NCBI GenBank assembly: GCA_001655205.1
Contig: LPNZ01010207.1
Coordinates: 1 to 27,513, forward strand
Origin: Lenisia limosa
Taxonomy: Eukaryota > Breviatea
DNA length: 27,513 nucleotides
Direction of reading: 5' to 3'
Of the stretch, positions 1-11,600 are shown one piece after another (the stretch's first letter is position 1; each line of letters opens with the position of its first letter). Both the position numbers and the translations under genes were made by a program. A model generated the notes under the pieces. It searched no databases and was not told the origin of the DNA. It worked only from the letters and a program-made list of their open reading frames with translations.

Positions 1-1770
1 AAGGTCTACAAGTGTATCTGCAAGCCTGAATTCCCTACCTGCGGCGATCTTTGCTGTGCTGCTGATGAAGAATGCATTAATGGTGTCTGCAGTGTCCCTC
101 AGATGTTCGAGTGTCCCACTGGCGCGACTCTCTGCGGTCCTTTAGAGAATGAGCTCTGCTGTGCCTACACTGAAGAGTGTCGAAATGATGGTTATGGTCA
201 CAAGTGTGTTGTGCCATTCAAGTGTCCAACTGGAACCACTCTCTGTGGTGCTATTGAACACCAGACTTGCTGCTCAGAAGATCAACTCTGTGAGGACGGC
301 ATCTGTGTTGTTCCTCAGAAGACCTGCCCTACTGGTACTTTTATCTGCGGTCCTGAAGAAAATGAGCTCTGCTGCCGTGAAGCTGACCAAGATTGCAAGC
401 AAGAAGTTCATGGTTACCAAAAGGTCTACAAGTGCGTCTGCAAGCCAGAGCTCCCAACCTGCGGTGATATTTGCTGTGCTATTGGAGAGGAGTGCATTGA
501 CGGTGCTTGCACTGTTCCCCAGAAGACCTGCCCTACTGGTACTTTCTTCTGTGGTCCCGAAGAAAATGAACTCTGCTGCCGTGAGGCTGACCAAGAGTGC
601 AAGCAAGAAACACACGGCTACAACAAGGTCTACAAGTGTATCTGCAAGCCTGAATTCCCTACCTGCGGCGATCTTTGCTGTGCTGCTGATGAAGAATGCA
701 TTAATGGTGTCTGCAGTGTCCCTCAGATGTTCGAGTGTCCCACTGGCGCGACTCTCTGCGGTCCTTTAGAGAATGAGCTCTGCTGTGCCTACACTGAAGA
801 GTGTCGAAATGATGGTTATGGTCACAAGTGTGTTGTGCCATTCAAGTGTCCAACTGGAACCACTCTCTGTGGTGCTATTGAACACCAGACTTGCTGCTCA
901 GAAGGTGAACTCTGTGAGGGCGGCATCTGTGTTGTTCCTCAAAAGACCTGCCCTACAGGTACTGCTCTTTGTGGTCCCGAAGAAAATGAACTCTGCTGCC
1001 GTGAGGCTGACCAAGAGTGCAAGCAAGAAACACACGGCTACAACAAGGTCTACAAGTGTATCTGCAAGCCCGAATTCCCTACCTGCGGCGATCTTTGCTG
1101 TGCTGCTGATGAAGAATGCATTAATGGTGTCTGCAGTGTCCCTCAGATGTTCGAGTGTCCCACTGGCGCGACTCTCTGCGGTCCTTTAGAGAATGAGCTC
1201 TGCTGTGCCTACACTGAAGAGTGTCGAAATGATGGTTATGGTCACAAGTGTGTTGTGCCATTCAAGTGTCCAACTGGAACCACTCTCTGTGGTGCTATTG
1301 AACACCAGACTTGCTGCTCAGAAGATGAACTCTGTGAGGGCGGCGTCTGTGTTGTTCCTCAGAAGACCTGCCCTACAGGTACTGCTCTTTGCGGTCCCGA
1401 AGATAATGAGCTCTGCTGCCGTGAGGCTGACCAAGATTGCAAGCAAGAAGTTCACGGTTATAACAAGGTCTACAAGTGCGTCTGCAAGGCACATTTGATT
1501 GCTTGTGCTGACAACTGCTGCCCTGAGGGTGAGGAGTGCATTGATAACATCTGCACTGTTCCCCAGAAGACCTGCCCTACTGGTACTAGGGTTTGCGGAC
1601 CTGAAGAGAACGAACTCTGCTGCCGTAACGCTGACCAGGATTGCGCATATGTTGACGATGGATATGACAAGGTGTACAAATGCATTTGCAAGGATGAGTT
1701 CCCTACCTGCGGCGACTCTTGCTGCCTTCCGGATGAGCAGTGCATCGGAGGCGTGTGTTTACCTCCGCAA
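1..1770 (+). repeat. Hierarchical Cys-rich tandem repeat array (modules A, B, C)
   Basis: Three protein modules recur head to tail. A is 39 aa (117 nt), starting MFECPTGATLCGP. B is 33 aa (99 nt), starting KCPTGTTLCGA. C is 68 aa (204 nt), starting KTCPTGT and ending near VPQ. Layout: partial C 1-102; A 103-219; B 220-318; C 319-522; C 523-726; A 727-843; B 844-942; C 943-1146; A 1147-1263; B 1264-1362; C 1363-1566; C 1567-1770. The unit A-B-C is 420 nt, and units with a doubled C are 624 nt. The three A modules and most of B are identical at DNA level, silent sites included, so duplication or gene conversion is recent. The last C (1567-1770) is the most diverged. All modules share the pattern C-x5-C-x6-CC with further paired cysteines. 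Confidence 0.95.
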
Positions 1771-4655
1771 CAAGTTGGATGGGTGAAAACTGAGTTTTAT
1801 ATACATATATATATCGTTTTGTACATTGTTTTGTATTAGGTTTATGCTGATTACACTCAGACCTGTGAGATGGACGAGGTCCTCTGCGGCGAAACTTGCT
1901 GTCCTATGCACATGGAGTGCACCCATGTTTATGGCGGTGTGTGGGTGCCTGTTATAATCGTTATAATCCCTTACTTTTGTATTTCATGGTTGACGCTATT
2001 CAGAAATAACAAATTTTATGTTGCATTAATCTGATATATCAGTCTATGTCTGCCAGTGCCCTGCCGGCCAGACTCTCTGTGACGGGCTTTGCATTGATAT
2101 CATGTCTGACGATGACAACTGCGGCTCCTGTGGTCTTGCTTGTGAGGACGATTTCGAGTGCAAGAGCGGCATCTGTGGTAAGCTGTGGTTCCTTTGCATT
2201 CTTTTTTCGGATATTTTTGACGACTTAGTCGCTGTTGAACCAGCCGAAATCTGTGAATACATTACAATGCCACCCGAGGAGAGCATGGTAACTGAGGTTT
2301 CTCTCGACCCTGCTTCCGACGTTACCGACGGTCTTCTTCACCTCATCATCTGGCGCAATCTTGTTCAGGACTCTACTCTCGAGAGCGTCACTGTTATGGG
2401 ACTTCAAGGCAATGCCAACCCTGCTGTATGTTGAATTTTTTATGTTTATTTTTTATTATTTTCGGATTCTGGTCCGCTGACAATTTTAGGTCTGCTCCTT
2501 CCCTGGTGACAACTTTACTGAGGAACTTGATGAGACCGTTTGTCTCATGCGCATTGATGCCAAGATTCCCTTCGACCAGGCTCTTTGTAAGCAGGATGGG
2601 GATCATCTGAACTTTTTTCTTTAATAATCCATTTTTACTTTACAAAGCTGAGTGCAAGCTGACCATGGAAATGGATAGCTTGTTCTACACCTACACTGGC
2701 AAGGCGGAGGTGGTCATCAATGTTCCACTTTGGGACGGTGTCCAACGCCGTGTCAAGGTTGTCTTGAAGGTTTGTCAACTGCCATTTAAGTAATTCTGCC
2801 TTTTGTGGTGTTAACACTAATTTCTGCTCTGTCATTCCTTCACTGACTTTAGTTCCACATTGTTCTTCCTAAGCAACTCATTGTTTCGGACACGCTTGAA
2901 GTTGTTGCTCCCTTCGACATGAAGGTTTGAGGGAACTTTTATCCAAGAAAGGATCTGCCAATCTCACAATCTTACCATATAGGCTTACCTTATTGACAAA
3001 TCTTGGACATGGCAGACTGGCCTTGTGACAGTGAAATACCTGACCCGTACAACTGGCCCTTACCGTCTTGCTGTTGGCCCTGCACCTTCGGTATGAGCCG
3101 AGTCCTCTTCAGTATTGTATTAATCCTTCACATTACATTGTGCATCTAATATTCTTTGACTTCATTGATTTGCACATTGACACAACAGGGACCTGATGGA
3201 ATGGCACTTTCCCTTGCTGAAGAAGCTGGAACCGGCTGCGGTGCTGAAGGCGACTGCCAACAGGTCTTTATCCTTACCATCGACCCTGGACAAGTGAGCA
3301 ATCCTCTTTTCCCAGGCGATAGTTGGATTCTTTTGACATTTGTAGCTCTGTTCCTTCGCCGGTACTTATGAAATCCCCTTCAATGTCACATGCCGTATTG
3401 CTGACTGTGGAAACTTGGAGAACATCAACGCCCACATCACTTCTACCCTCATTTCGGACGATTCCCTCTGTGATCATCTCCAGGTTTGTGTGGGCTTCTT
3501 TGTACTCGGTTTTGATTATGCAAACTCTCTGTTTCCATTTCCGGCTCTATTTATGACCTCTTCAGTTTGACGTGGATGTGTCAGCTGAGCTTGATGACGG
3601 ACAAGTCAGCATCTACCAGGAGGATGACACTGCTAGCTTCACCCTGACTGCCTTCTCTGACGAAGTTGCCATCCAAGGACTTGAGCCTCTCCTCATTGAG
3701 ATCAAGCTTCTTCCCGGTATGCCTTCTGTCTTCTCCAAGTGGTTGAAACTGACCAAGTAGATGGTGAGCCTATTGCTCTGTTCACAGAAGTTGGCCCCAC
3801 TGCCATTGCTATTGCCAATGGATGGACTCTCGACCTCAAGGAGCCCGGTCCAACCGATAACATCGAATTTAGCTTCGAGTTGGCATGGCTGTAGATCAAA
3901 TTATTACCAGGTTGATATTTCCAGGGCTGTTTTCCATTTTATTTTGGCTTACTCTTCAGCATCAGCATCGGCGAAGAGGAGAATGACTTGTTCCCTACTC
4001 CTGAGGGCTTCACCTTCAGCTTCCTTGTCACCGTGACTTTCAACATCAAGTATGCCGGACAAGAGCGCACAGTTACCATCGGCCACATCACCACCACCGA
4101 CGACATTGAGGTTTGAACATGGTTTTACCGATGTTTACTTCTTTGATTTGTCCCCGGTTTTCACCCTTCAGGTCATCGTGATCACCAAGGACTTCACCCC
4201 TGACGCCCAACGTGCTTCATGTCCCTCTAGCTGGGTTAGTGGCTATGTCTTTCATTCCATGATCTCATGTCAATATTATTTATGCATTTTGCGGACGGAT
4301 CTGGCCTAATGTATGAATTTCCCATGTTTACATTTCTTAATAACCCCCTTAGGTCAGCCCTTGCACCATTGCCAACGGTGGCTGCGAGCACTGGTGTACC
4401 GCCATTGGCTGCTCTTCCGAGGTGACCTGTGCCAAGCCTCCTGCCGAGAGAGATGAGGGTATGTGGACTTTTCAAGGATGAACTCTCATGAACGTTCATA
4501 ACATTCTCATTCTGTCAGATTCTTCTGGATCTGACATTCCCCTCCTCATTGGAGGTGGATCTGCCTTTGCTGCTATGCTTCTTGTTGGTGGTGCTGTCGC
4601 CCTTCGTCGCAAGCGCGCTAAGCCTGCTGAGCCGACCCCCGAGGTCACCCCCTAA
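1..4655 (+). CDS. Giant cysteine-rich tandem-repeat type I membrane protein (5' partial)
   Basis: The visible part is 1193 residues in 16 exons and its 5' end lies outside the window. Exons: 1-1773, 1840-1936, 2043-2177, 2229-2425, 2490-2586, 2648-2769, 2853-2924, 2983-3090, 3189-3293, 3346-3483, 3566-3716, 3761-3890, 3960-4110, 4172-4234, 4353-4458, 4519-4655; all junction phases fit. Order of parts: about 590 residues of Cys-rich repeats in one large exon; two more Cys modules, the second with NCGSCGLAC spacing as in many extracellular Cys-rich proteins; about 500 residues with few cysteines that look like extracellular beta-rich sequence; a CTIANGGCEHWC EGF-like element; a hydrophobic stretch (IPLLIGGGSAFAAMLLVGG); then a short basic tail (RRKRAK) ending in EVTP and TAA. 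This is the topology of a surface receptor or adhesin. I do not recognise the family, and function is not assigned. The signal peptide should lie upstream. Confidence 0.85.
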
Positions 4656-4923
4656 ACAACTTGTGACTTGTGGTTAGTCTGTGTGAGTGTGGCTAGGTTC
4701 TGATTTCAGGTCTGATTTGAAAATTATATATGGTGTACAGTACTGGCCAATTTTGGTTTTTCAAGTGTACACTTTCATTCCATAAGAAACAAGAGAAAAA
4801 AAACAAAGAATATGGAGGGAAAATCTATCGTGACAAACGTTACATTTCCTCAGGAACAACATCAACAGCATAGTCAAGCTAAATAGGTCAAAATAATCTA
4901 TTAATCAATCACTTATTCAATCG
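4656..4923. other. Convergent intergenic spacer
   Basis: This 268-nt AT-rich spacer lies between the stop of the Cys-rich membrane protein and the stop of the COMMD3-like gene on the other strand. It must hold both 3' UTRs and polyadenylation sites. I see A-rich stretches near 4790-4810 but no coding signal. Confidence 0.7.
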
Positions 4924-6407
4924 CTACCCCCTCACAAAAGCAACCGCTCTTTGAGTGATGTTTTGGATATTGTACATATCTTCAAGGGTGCATTCGAAGG
5001 TGATATCTTTGTGTGGCGGCTAAAAAAATTAGTATAGAGGCGCGTTGAGTTGTAAAAGAAAGCAATCTGAGCTCAAACAACATGGGTATTGTTTAAAAAT
5101 ACAAAATCGGTAGGTGAAATGATAATGTACCTCCCTTCCATCATAATATCATGTAGCAAAATGAGGAAGTAATGAGTATGGTACTATAAAGCTGGGTCAT
5201 TTTCCCCCTCTGTCCTTGACAACTTTGCATTGAGTGGCAATGAATACCCACTGCAACCTCAATAATATTTTGTAATCATAATTGTTAATACTGAGATTTA
5301 TGTTATGTGGCATTGCCTTTCTTTCTGCGATGATTAATGTGGTTGTTTCTTTGTGTAGTAAACCGCTGGATCTCTATAATCCTAGTTTCAATAGAGACTT
5401 TACTGCAAAAAAAAACAAAACAAGGATTAATAGAACGGGGACATGTCACACATATCACTCATGACTAACTCACCATCATATGTAGCGTCACATGGAAGAT
5501 ATTGGAGTTTATCCTGTCAAGTGTTTTACTACGATGCACGTAATCGTATCGCCAAGCTAAATGAAAGTGAAATTGGCATGCCTTGGCTAAATTCCTTAGA
5601 TGTAATAAGCTGAAACGGGAAAGCACGAAATATCAACACCATCAAGTTAATCAAATAAATCATAATCTCCAGAGTATTCCCCATTTTTTCAAAAATCTTT
5701 TTTCAAAGATTACATTGGCATATGCATAACACGTGTTATTCAAAAAGGCCACAGGGAAGCCCTAATAGTATATCCTCTTACTTAAGTCTAACACGCGAGG
5801 ATTTGTTTGTCCTAAAACAATAAGAGGAAGGTTTACAACATATGCACTATCCAAAACTCTTGCCTACTCAGTCCCAAAAGCTGTTCTCTGATTTGCGGTA
5901 ATATATCTTCCATCGCCGCCATTGCCATCTCTGCCATCTCTTCTGACCATGCACAATTGTCTTGAAGGAAAGTCCTGAAAATGTTATCAGAGGAATTCAG
6001 CCTTTTTCACAATACGAAGAATTTCCATTTGTTGAATATATGTCATACAGTTTGAAAGGACATTGTAATTAAAGATTCCTCACCCTAAACTGGAACTTGC
6101 TGCGTTTTGTCTTGCCACCAAAACAAAGGCTGTGCAAAGGGCAGCGTGAGCCCGTTGCAAAAATGGCCGTTTCTCAGGTTCAAGATTTTTGACTATTTGG
6201 TAAAATTAGAAGGTGGATGAAAAGAAAGAGGGACCTACGCCATTCTGTATTGGTTTTACCGAGGAGATCTTTTCTTGCGACCTTAATTACCATCTAAAAG
6301 GATTATTTCACTAAATTGACAATATAACAAACCTTTATTTCGTCCTCATCGGATTGCGAGAGCTCCTCCAAAACCCCAGTGTGCCTTGAGCATAAATCTA
6401 GTGACAT
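4924..6407 (-). CDS. COMMD3: COMM domain-containing protein 3-like
   Basis: Seven exons give a 180-aa protein: 6333-6407, 6239-6281, 6084-6192, 5868-5974, 5782-5811, 5474-5556, 4924-5019. All phases agree, and the stop is TAG. Residues about 55-110 (RAHAALCTAFVLVARQNAA onward, then FLQDNC) match the helical N-terminal domain of COMMD3, as I recall that family. The COMM domain starts near residue 118 and contains TWRYDYVHRSKTLDR, then ITFECTLEDMYNI, like the WRLEY and ISFSCSMEQLQDL blocks of animal COMMD3. Animal COMMD3 is about 195 aa, so the length fits. COMMD proteins form the Commander complex with CCDC22/CCDC93 and retriever, which recycles membrane cargo from endosomes. The start is the ATG 142 nt from the divergent eIF3h start. 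The last intron (5020-5473) is unusually long for this locus, and I see no exon in it. Confidence 0.85.
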
Positions 6408-6549
6408 ATTCAGTTTATAGCACTGTTTTTTATAAAGTGTTTATCAGAGAAAGCTTTTGTTTTCAATTTTGAAAAATCAATTGCAAAAAATTACGAATTT
6501 AGACCATATTTAAGTTTTGTGATTATTTTGTTTTAAGCCTTTTTTCAAG
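6408..6549. promoter_or_regulatory. Divergent promoter region COMMD3-like / eIF3h
   Basis: Only 142 nt separate the two start codons, so both promoters and both 5' UTRs must fit here or within the genes. The sequence is strongly AT-rich, with TATAAA-like strings near 6416-6440. The precise elements cannot be assigned by eye. Confidence 0.55.
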
Positions 6550-8365
6550 ATGAAGGCGAACGAACTCGCGTCTATCATCGAAATCGATGCACTTGTAGGC
6601 AGTTAAATCACAAAGAGACACTTTTTGCACATTCTAATTTCTCAGGTTGTGCTCCAAATCGTAAAACATTGCAAGGAACAGCTCCCTACTCTTGTTTCTG
6701 GGCAAATTCTCGGATTGGACTACGATTCTCGCCTTGAAGTGTCTCATTCCTACCCTTTTCCGTTTGTTTCAGCTTTCTGGCCCTATTGTTTTAATTATAC
6801 ATAGATCCACTTCCCAGGATGCAGCTGGTGATGAGTACCAGCTTGAGATGATGCGTTGCTTAAGAGAGGTTAATGTTGATAACAACACTGTTGGATGGTA
6901 TGCGTTTGTGGATTATATGCAGTAGAATCAGATGTTCTGAAGAAAGAAGCAGTATTGTTAATTTTTTTCTTCAGGTATCAATCCACTTACCTTGGTGCCT
7001 ACCTTACTGAGTCTCTTGTTGCCTCTCAGTACAGTTTCCAGTCAGAAATTCCCAATTGCGTGGTTATCGTTTGCGATCCTGTGAGGGGGGGGATTGCTTT
7101 CTAGGTGTACTACCCTTATTTGGATTCCATGGAGTATTATGCTTAAATAATGATTTGGTTAACCTTTTTTAAGCTTCGTGCTAACCAGGGACACCTCTCT
7201 CTCAAGGCTTTCCGCCTAAAGCCTAAGTTCATGAATCAGTTTAAGGAGACTGCTTTCTCACAAGAACAGTAAGAGGGAGAGTCATTGTTCTTTTCCTCGG
7301 TATGGACAGATAGTCAGAGGAATTCATTGGGATGTTTATTTTTTTTATTTTTTTTTTTCGTATATTGTTATTCCGCACCTCTTTCAATCCTCTTTTATCA
7401 CAGCTATGAAGTAAAAGCCGTAGCTGAAGAATACAGAAGAGTTTTTTTTTGAATATTCTTCAAAATGATTACACATATATTCTTTGTAGTTTATCAATGC
7501 TTACCATGTCATAATTTTTCATACCCACGAAAGTCTTAGTTCACTGGAATAACAATTCAATTTTTTCTACTTGTTCACCGCGCCCCCCAGGCTCCAGAAA
7601 GCTCACATGACCTTCCAAGACGTTGTTGAGGAACTCCCCGTCCGTGTCCGCGTCAACTCTCACAGCAAATCCCTCCTTCAGTCCCTTTCTGCCGAATACA
7701 ACCTCACCTCTGAGGTTGGGATGGGTGCTGTTTATGACATGTTTATTAGCAGTGAGTATTTCACATTTTTCGCTATTTTATGCACTATCCATTGGACGCG
7801 ATGCTTAATAACCAATGAAGTCCGACTTCCCCCGCCTGGACCTCTCTGCACAGCCCTTCCTTGAGCGTAACCTCGAGTCTCTTGTCGATTGCATTGACTC
7901 CCTTTCACAAGACCATAACCGTCAACATGTAGGTTGCTATGGGGATTTGCAAACGTTGATTGACCAAAGCAATTTAGTGGTAACTTTTCATCTTCCGCAC
8001 TTCTTTACTTGTTTTATTGTTCCTCTAATCTTCTTAGAACTACGACAGAGCCCTTGCCCGTCAGAAGCAGCTCCAGTCCGCGTTTATGTCACGTCGTCGC
8101 CAAGAAAACGCCGAGAGGAAGGCTCGCGGTGAGCCTCCTCTCCCTGACGACACCTCTTCAAACCCCATCTTCCGTGTCCAGCCTCCTCCTTCTCGTCTCG
8201 GTATGCGGACTTGCATTGGCTGCAACTTGCCTGCCTGACGTCGTTGCTGACCCTTTAGAATCCCTCTTGACTACCAAGCAAGTCTCCGTCTACTGCTCTC
8301 AAATTAACAATTTCGCCTCCGACTCTCTTTCCAGATTATACTTGTCCGAGGCCGTCCAGAACTAA
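6550..8365 (+). CDS. EIF3H: Eukaryotic translation initiation factor 3 subunit H
   Basis: Nine exons encode 318 aa: 6550-6594, 6646-6761, 6805-6897, 6975-7080, 7174-7268, 7591-7714, 7821-7928, 8038-8200, 8259-8365 (TAA). Residues 1-130 form an MPN domain (VVLQIVKHCKEQ, GQILGLDYDSRLEVSHSYPF, QSTYLGAYLTE). No JAMM metal site is visible, as expected for the non-catalytic MPN subunit eIF3h. The C-terminal half has MTFQDVVEELPVRV, a basic coiled segment rich in Q and R, the family block RGEPPLPDD, then SRLESLL and VSVYCSQINNF, which align closely with the end of human eIF3h as I recall it. The protein is part of the eIF3 scaffold on the 40S ribosome. The donor at 7715 (GAG|gttggg) keeps frame; the later gtgagt at 7752 does not. 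The gene is head to head with COMMD3-like. Confidence 0.95.
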
Positions 8366-8655
8366 ATGTTTTGTTGTGAAAATACACAACCCTTTCATTT
8401 CCAACGGCATCTTAAAGGCTTACCCAATTATCATGAATTACTCATCAATATTTTTATTTGACTGGAGTTTCACCTCTTTGATATGTATCAATCTCACACG
8501 CAGGCTAATTCTATGTGGTTCCCTCATGAGTGTCCCCCCCCTCCGCCCTCCTCCCCCCCCACTTTTTTCCCCCCTTCCTTTCGCAACTCACAAAGGCAAT
8601 TTAAGTCTCACTCGAGAGGAGTAGTTGAGTGTAGTTTGTCATCATTCACATCACC
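8366..8655. other. Intergenic spacer with a pyrimidine-rich tract
   Basis: This spacer runs 290 nt between two genes on the same strand, so it contains the eIF3h 3' region and the next promoter. A C/T-rich block at about 8530-8582, with runs of C, sits 75-125 nt upstream of the next ATG. Its role is unknown. Confidence 0.6.
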
Positions 8656-11449
8656 ATGAGCAAGGATCTATCAGTATGTTCCCATTTATCTTTACAACCC
8701 CAAGACCTTACTTACTCCTGCACTTGTTGTTATCAAGTCTTCTCTGGAGTACAACGTGCAAGTCATGAAACAAATGATGAAGGCTTTCCCGTTGGTTGAA
8801 TGACAGAGTATTTTGAACACCCATCCCCTTCTTGACATTTTAGTAATGTCTCTGTTCGTCCTCACGTTAAAGCGCATAAATCACCACTTTTAGCTCTTGT
8901 TCAGGTGGGGGAATGGTACATATTTGCAGGTATTAGGAAGTATAAATGTACAAAAGCGTTGGGTTGAAGCCCATTACGTTATCCTATCCTAAACCACCCA
9001 ATCATGTCTTAAAACTCCGTCAGCACTTCAATACTTTTGTGCGAATAAATACCTCTTCATTTTTGTGGTATTAATAGTGTTATGATAAAACCAGATAAGC
9101 AGGCGCATTCCGCCTTTATACCGGTATTTGTTACTATAAGTGGGATTGGGCCTCTGAATGATACCCCAGGAAGCTGCTTTCGGAGGTGGAGTTTGTTGTC
9201 AAACGTTTGGAGAGGCCTTGAGCATGGTCAGAAATGATGAGCCAATCAAGGATGTTCTGATTGCAAATGAGGTATGACAACGCAATTGGATATGAGTATT
9301 CCTGCTGACTTGTAAGATTGTCAACAAGGAGGCTCTGAAGCAGATTGCAATGTCATCAAAGTCTCAGAACCTTTCCATCTGCGTTGACTCTGAGTATGGA
9401 ATTGACCTCCTCAGCGAGGTCTGATGGAAGGGCTGTTTTATTTGGATTGTTTTTTGGGTTTCATATACATATTCAACATCTGCATTTACCTTCCTTTTGA
9501 ATAGGCATTCACGGAGAGTAACAAGGAAATTGATATTGTTGTTGAAGTTAACGCTGGTCAAAATCGATGTGGGGTGGAGAGTGGTGCCGCAGCCGCTAGC
9601 CTTGCCAAATACGTCACCTCTAAAATGGGACTCAACTTTAAGGGAATCCAGTGCTACAACGGGTTGGTTTAGTTTAAATTCTGCTACCGTTTCTTTCCAT
9701 GAGTCTTTGTTAACTCCAGTAGTATTAACCAACATGTTTATGATCATGAAGAGCGTCATAAGGCTGTTCTCAAGGTATGGATGGCTGTTTGTTTCAAATA
9801 ATTATGTGTGTGATGATTCAAAAACTACTTTCCAAAAGAAACTATGACAAATATTTAGGTATCTGAAATTGCTAAAGATGCAAAAGCTGCAATCGAAGAG
9901 GCTGGAATTCCATGTAACTATGTCACAGGTTGGGTTTTATGGTAATTATTGAACAGTATACTCATATTTAATATTTTTTTAGTATGATAATTATACTATA
10001 TCAAATCAATATTACACTTCTTCTCAACCAGTTACAGGTGGTGGTACCGGAACTTTTGAATTTGAAGCAGCAAGTGGAGTGTTCACAGAGATTCAGCCGG
10101 TGAGACTTGCTCTATTGTTTTCAATGTGAATGCAGTCATAGTGTTGACCATCTAGGGAAGCTTTATTTTCATGGATGTGGACTACAACAATGTGAAGACA
10201 GATAAAGAAAAGCCGCATTTCAAGCAGGTTTGTCGGATACATCCCATATCATATGATGCAGTTTTTCATCGTTGCCGTTTGTATATTCGGTCGGATTTTT
10301 CAAAACATGACTCATTTTTACCCCTCAAAAATGCAATTACGGGTTCCTCGAACATAAGGGCAAAATGTACCTGCAGCAGTAATTCCTGGGGGGGGGGGAT
10401 TACGTTTCTTAAAGGGAGCAGTCCACACTGCAAGTGAGTTAATTAGTTTTCCAAATTGGCAACATGGATTGACCTCAAGAGCTTGGATTAAGCAAGCGTG
10501 TTTTCAGACCGCTTAAAAAATCTCACATTCTGATTTCAGCAAAAATTGAACCTTACAAAAAGGCAGAAAATGGAAAAATGAAACGCTGAGTAAAAAATAT
10601 AACTATAACATTGCTATATATATCATATAGCTATATAATCCGTCATATTTAGCTCCAAGATTACTCAGTGTAAGCGTACCATTCTTACCATTGCTAGAGC
10701 CTTTTCATTGTTTCTTCCGTCATCTCTGTCAGCCCAGGTCGCTTTGTCGTGGATTGTGGTAAGTGTTATATGATATATTATTTTACTTCACAATGCAATA
10801 CTACTTCTGGGCTTTTGTGATTATAAAGAAAAGAGTTCAAAAATGGGAAGTGAAATAAAGTTGATATTCCAGGTACAAAGGACGTGTCTCTTGACTCAGG
10901 ACCCCCCGTTGTTCACAGTGTTATCAACAAGAATGTGAATGTTGAGGTGGAGGGGTTTTCTTTACTTCTACATTCAGAGTGATAACAATTAATAATTGGC
11001 AGTTTGTGCACGTTATTGTTAATTGTGTCTTTTTTGAAGCAGATAATTGAAGAAAACGCGAAACAATCAAAAATTATTTAAAAATTGAAAACTGTTGTAT
11101 AAACTGTCTAGATGATATCTTTTTGATACGTCTTCCTTTTCACGTATTGAGCAATAAACTTGGTTTGATCGCGATTTACCAAAACAGGGAATGAAGTTCA
11201 CCAGTGGAGGAGATAATCATGGAATTGTCCATACCACTGGAGACAGCCCCTCTGTCGGCGACCGGGTTCTTCTAATTCCAGGACATTGTGACCCCACGGT
11301 CAACCTTTATGTAGGGGTAATTGTTCTGTCTCCAGAATATACAAAGATCAATTTCACGCCTTCAGAATAGAATGCATCTTGTTGATGATGATGGTCTTGT
11401 TGTTGAGTCGCCTAAGGTCTGCCCTTCCACAAACATGGTTCATTTCTAA
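8656..11449 (+). CDS. D-serine dehydratase / D-threonine aldolase family PLP enzyme
   Basis: Fifteen exons encode 380 aa: 8656-8673, 8705-8790, 8844-8904, 9170-9271, 9317-9418, 9505-9662, 9720-9774, 9859-9928, 10038-10099, 10156-10227, 10653-10669, 10700-10758, 10873-10946, 11188-11310, 11366-11449. The alanine racemase-type barrel starts with TLLTPALVV. NVSVRPHVKAHKSPLL follows, where K44 is the probable PLP lysine. Then come GVCCQTFGEA, VVEVNAGQNRCG and GGGTGTFEFE. The C-terminal D-serine-dehydratase-like domain holds VISVSPGRFVVDCGTKDVSL and LIPGHCDPTVNLY, the region that carries the metal ligands in this family. The family uses PLP and a divalent metal to cleave D-serine, D-threonine or D-3-hydroxyaspartate; the substrate cannot be told from sequence. 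Introns of 31 nt (8674-8704) and 30 nt (10670-10699) are needed to keep frame. The extreme C-terminus may differ if the gtctgc at 11417 is a donor. Confidence 0.9.
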
Positions 11450-11600
11450 TATTACAGATTCATAGATGCCATGATGAGGAGTAATTTGTGAAAGAATTCA
11501 ATATAAATTGTGTCAACAAACACCCAAGAAATGTTAAATAGCAAGAAACACTTAAGAAGAGACAAGAAAAGTACAGTAAGAAAAAAAGATTCCATGGGAC

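Noticed and set aside
149-1786. Long open frames in the other + frame and on the - strand across the Cys repeat region
   Set aside because: They repeat with the same period as the Cys-rich frame, lack a sensible composition and are shadows of the repeat.
7715-7820. Continuation of eIF3h exon 6 to the gtgagt at 7752
   Set aside because: It breaks the reading frame into the next exon, whereas the donor at 7715 restores both frame and family alignment.
8530-8582. C-rich tract as a terminator or structured RNA
   Set aside because: It is low-complexity pyrimidine sequence without a complementary arm.
11452-11600. Hydrophobic minus-strand stretch that looked like a C-terminal membrane anchor of the 192-aa orphan
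   Set aside because: The spliced frame reaches a TAG at 11601-11603 before it; the hydrophobic frame is only reachable by ignoring splice phase.
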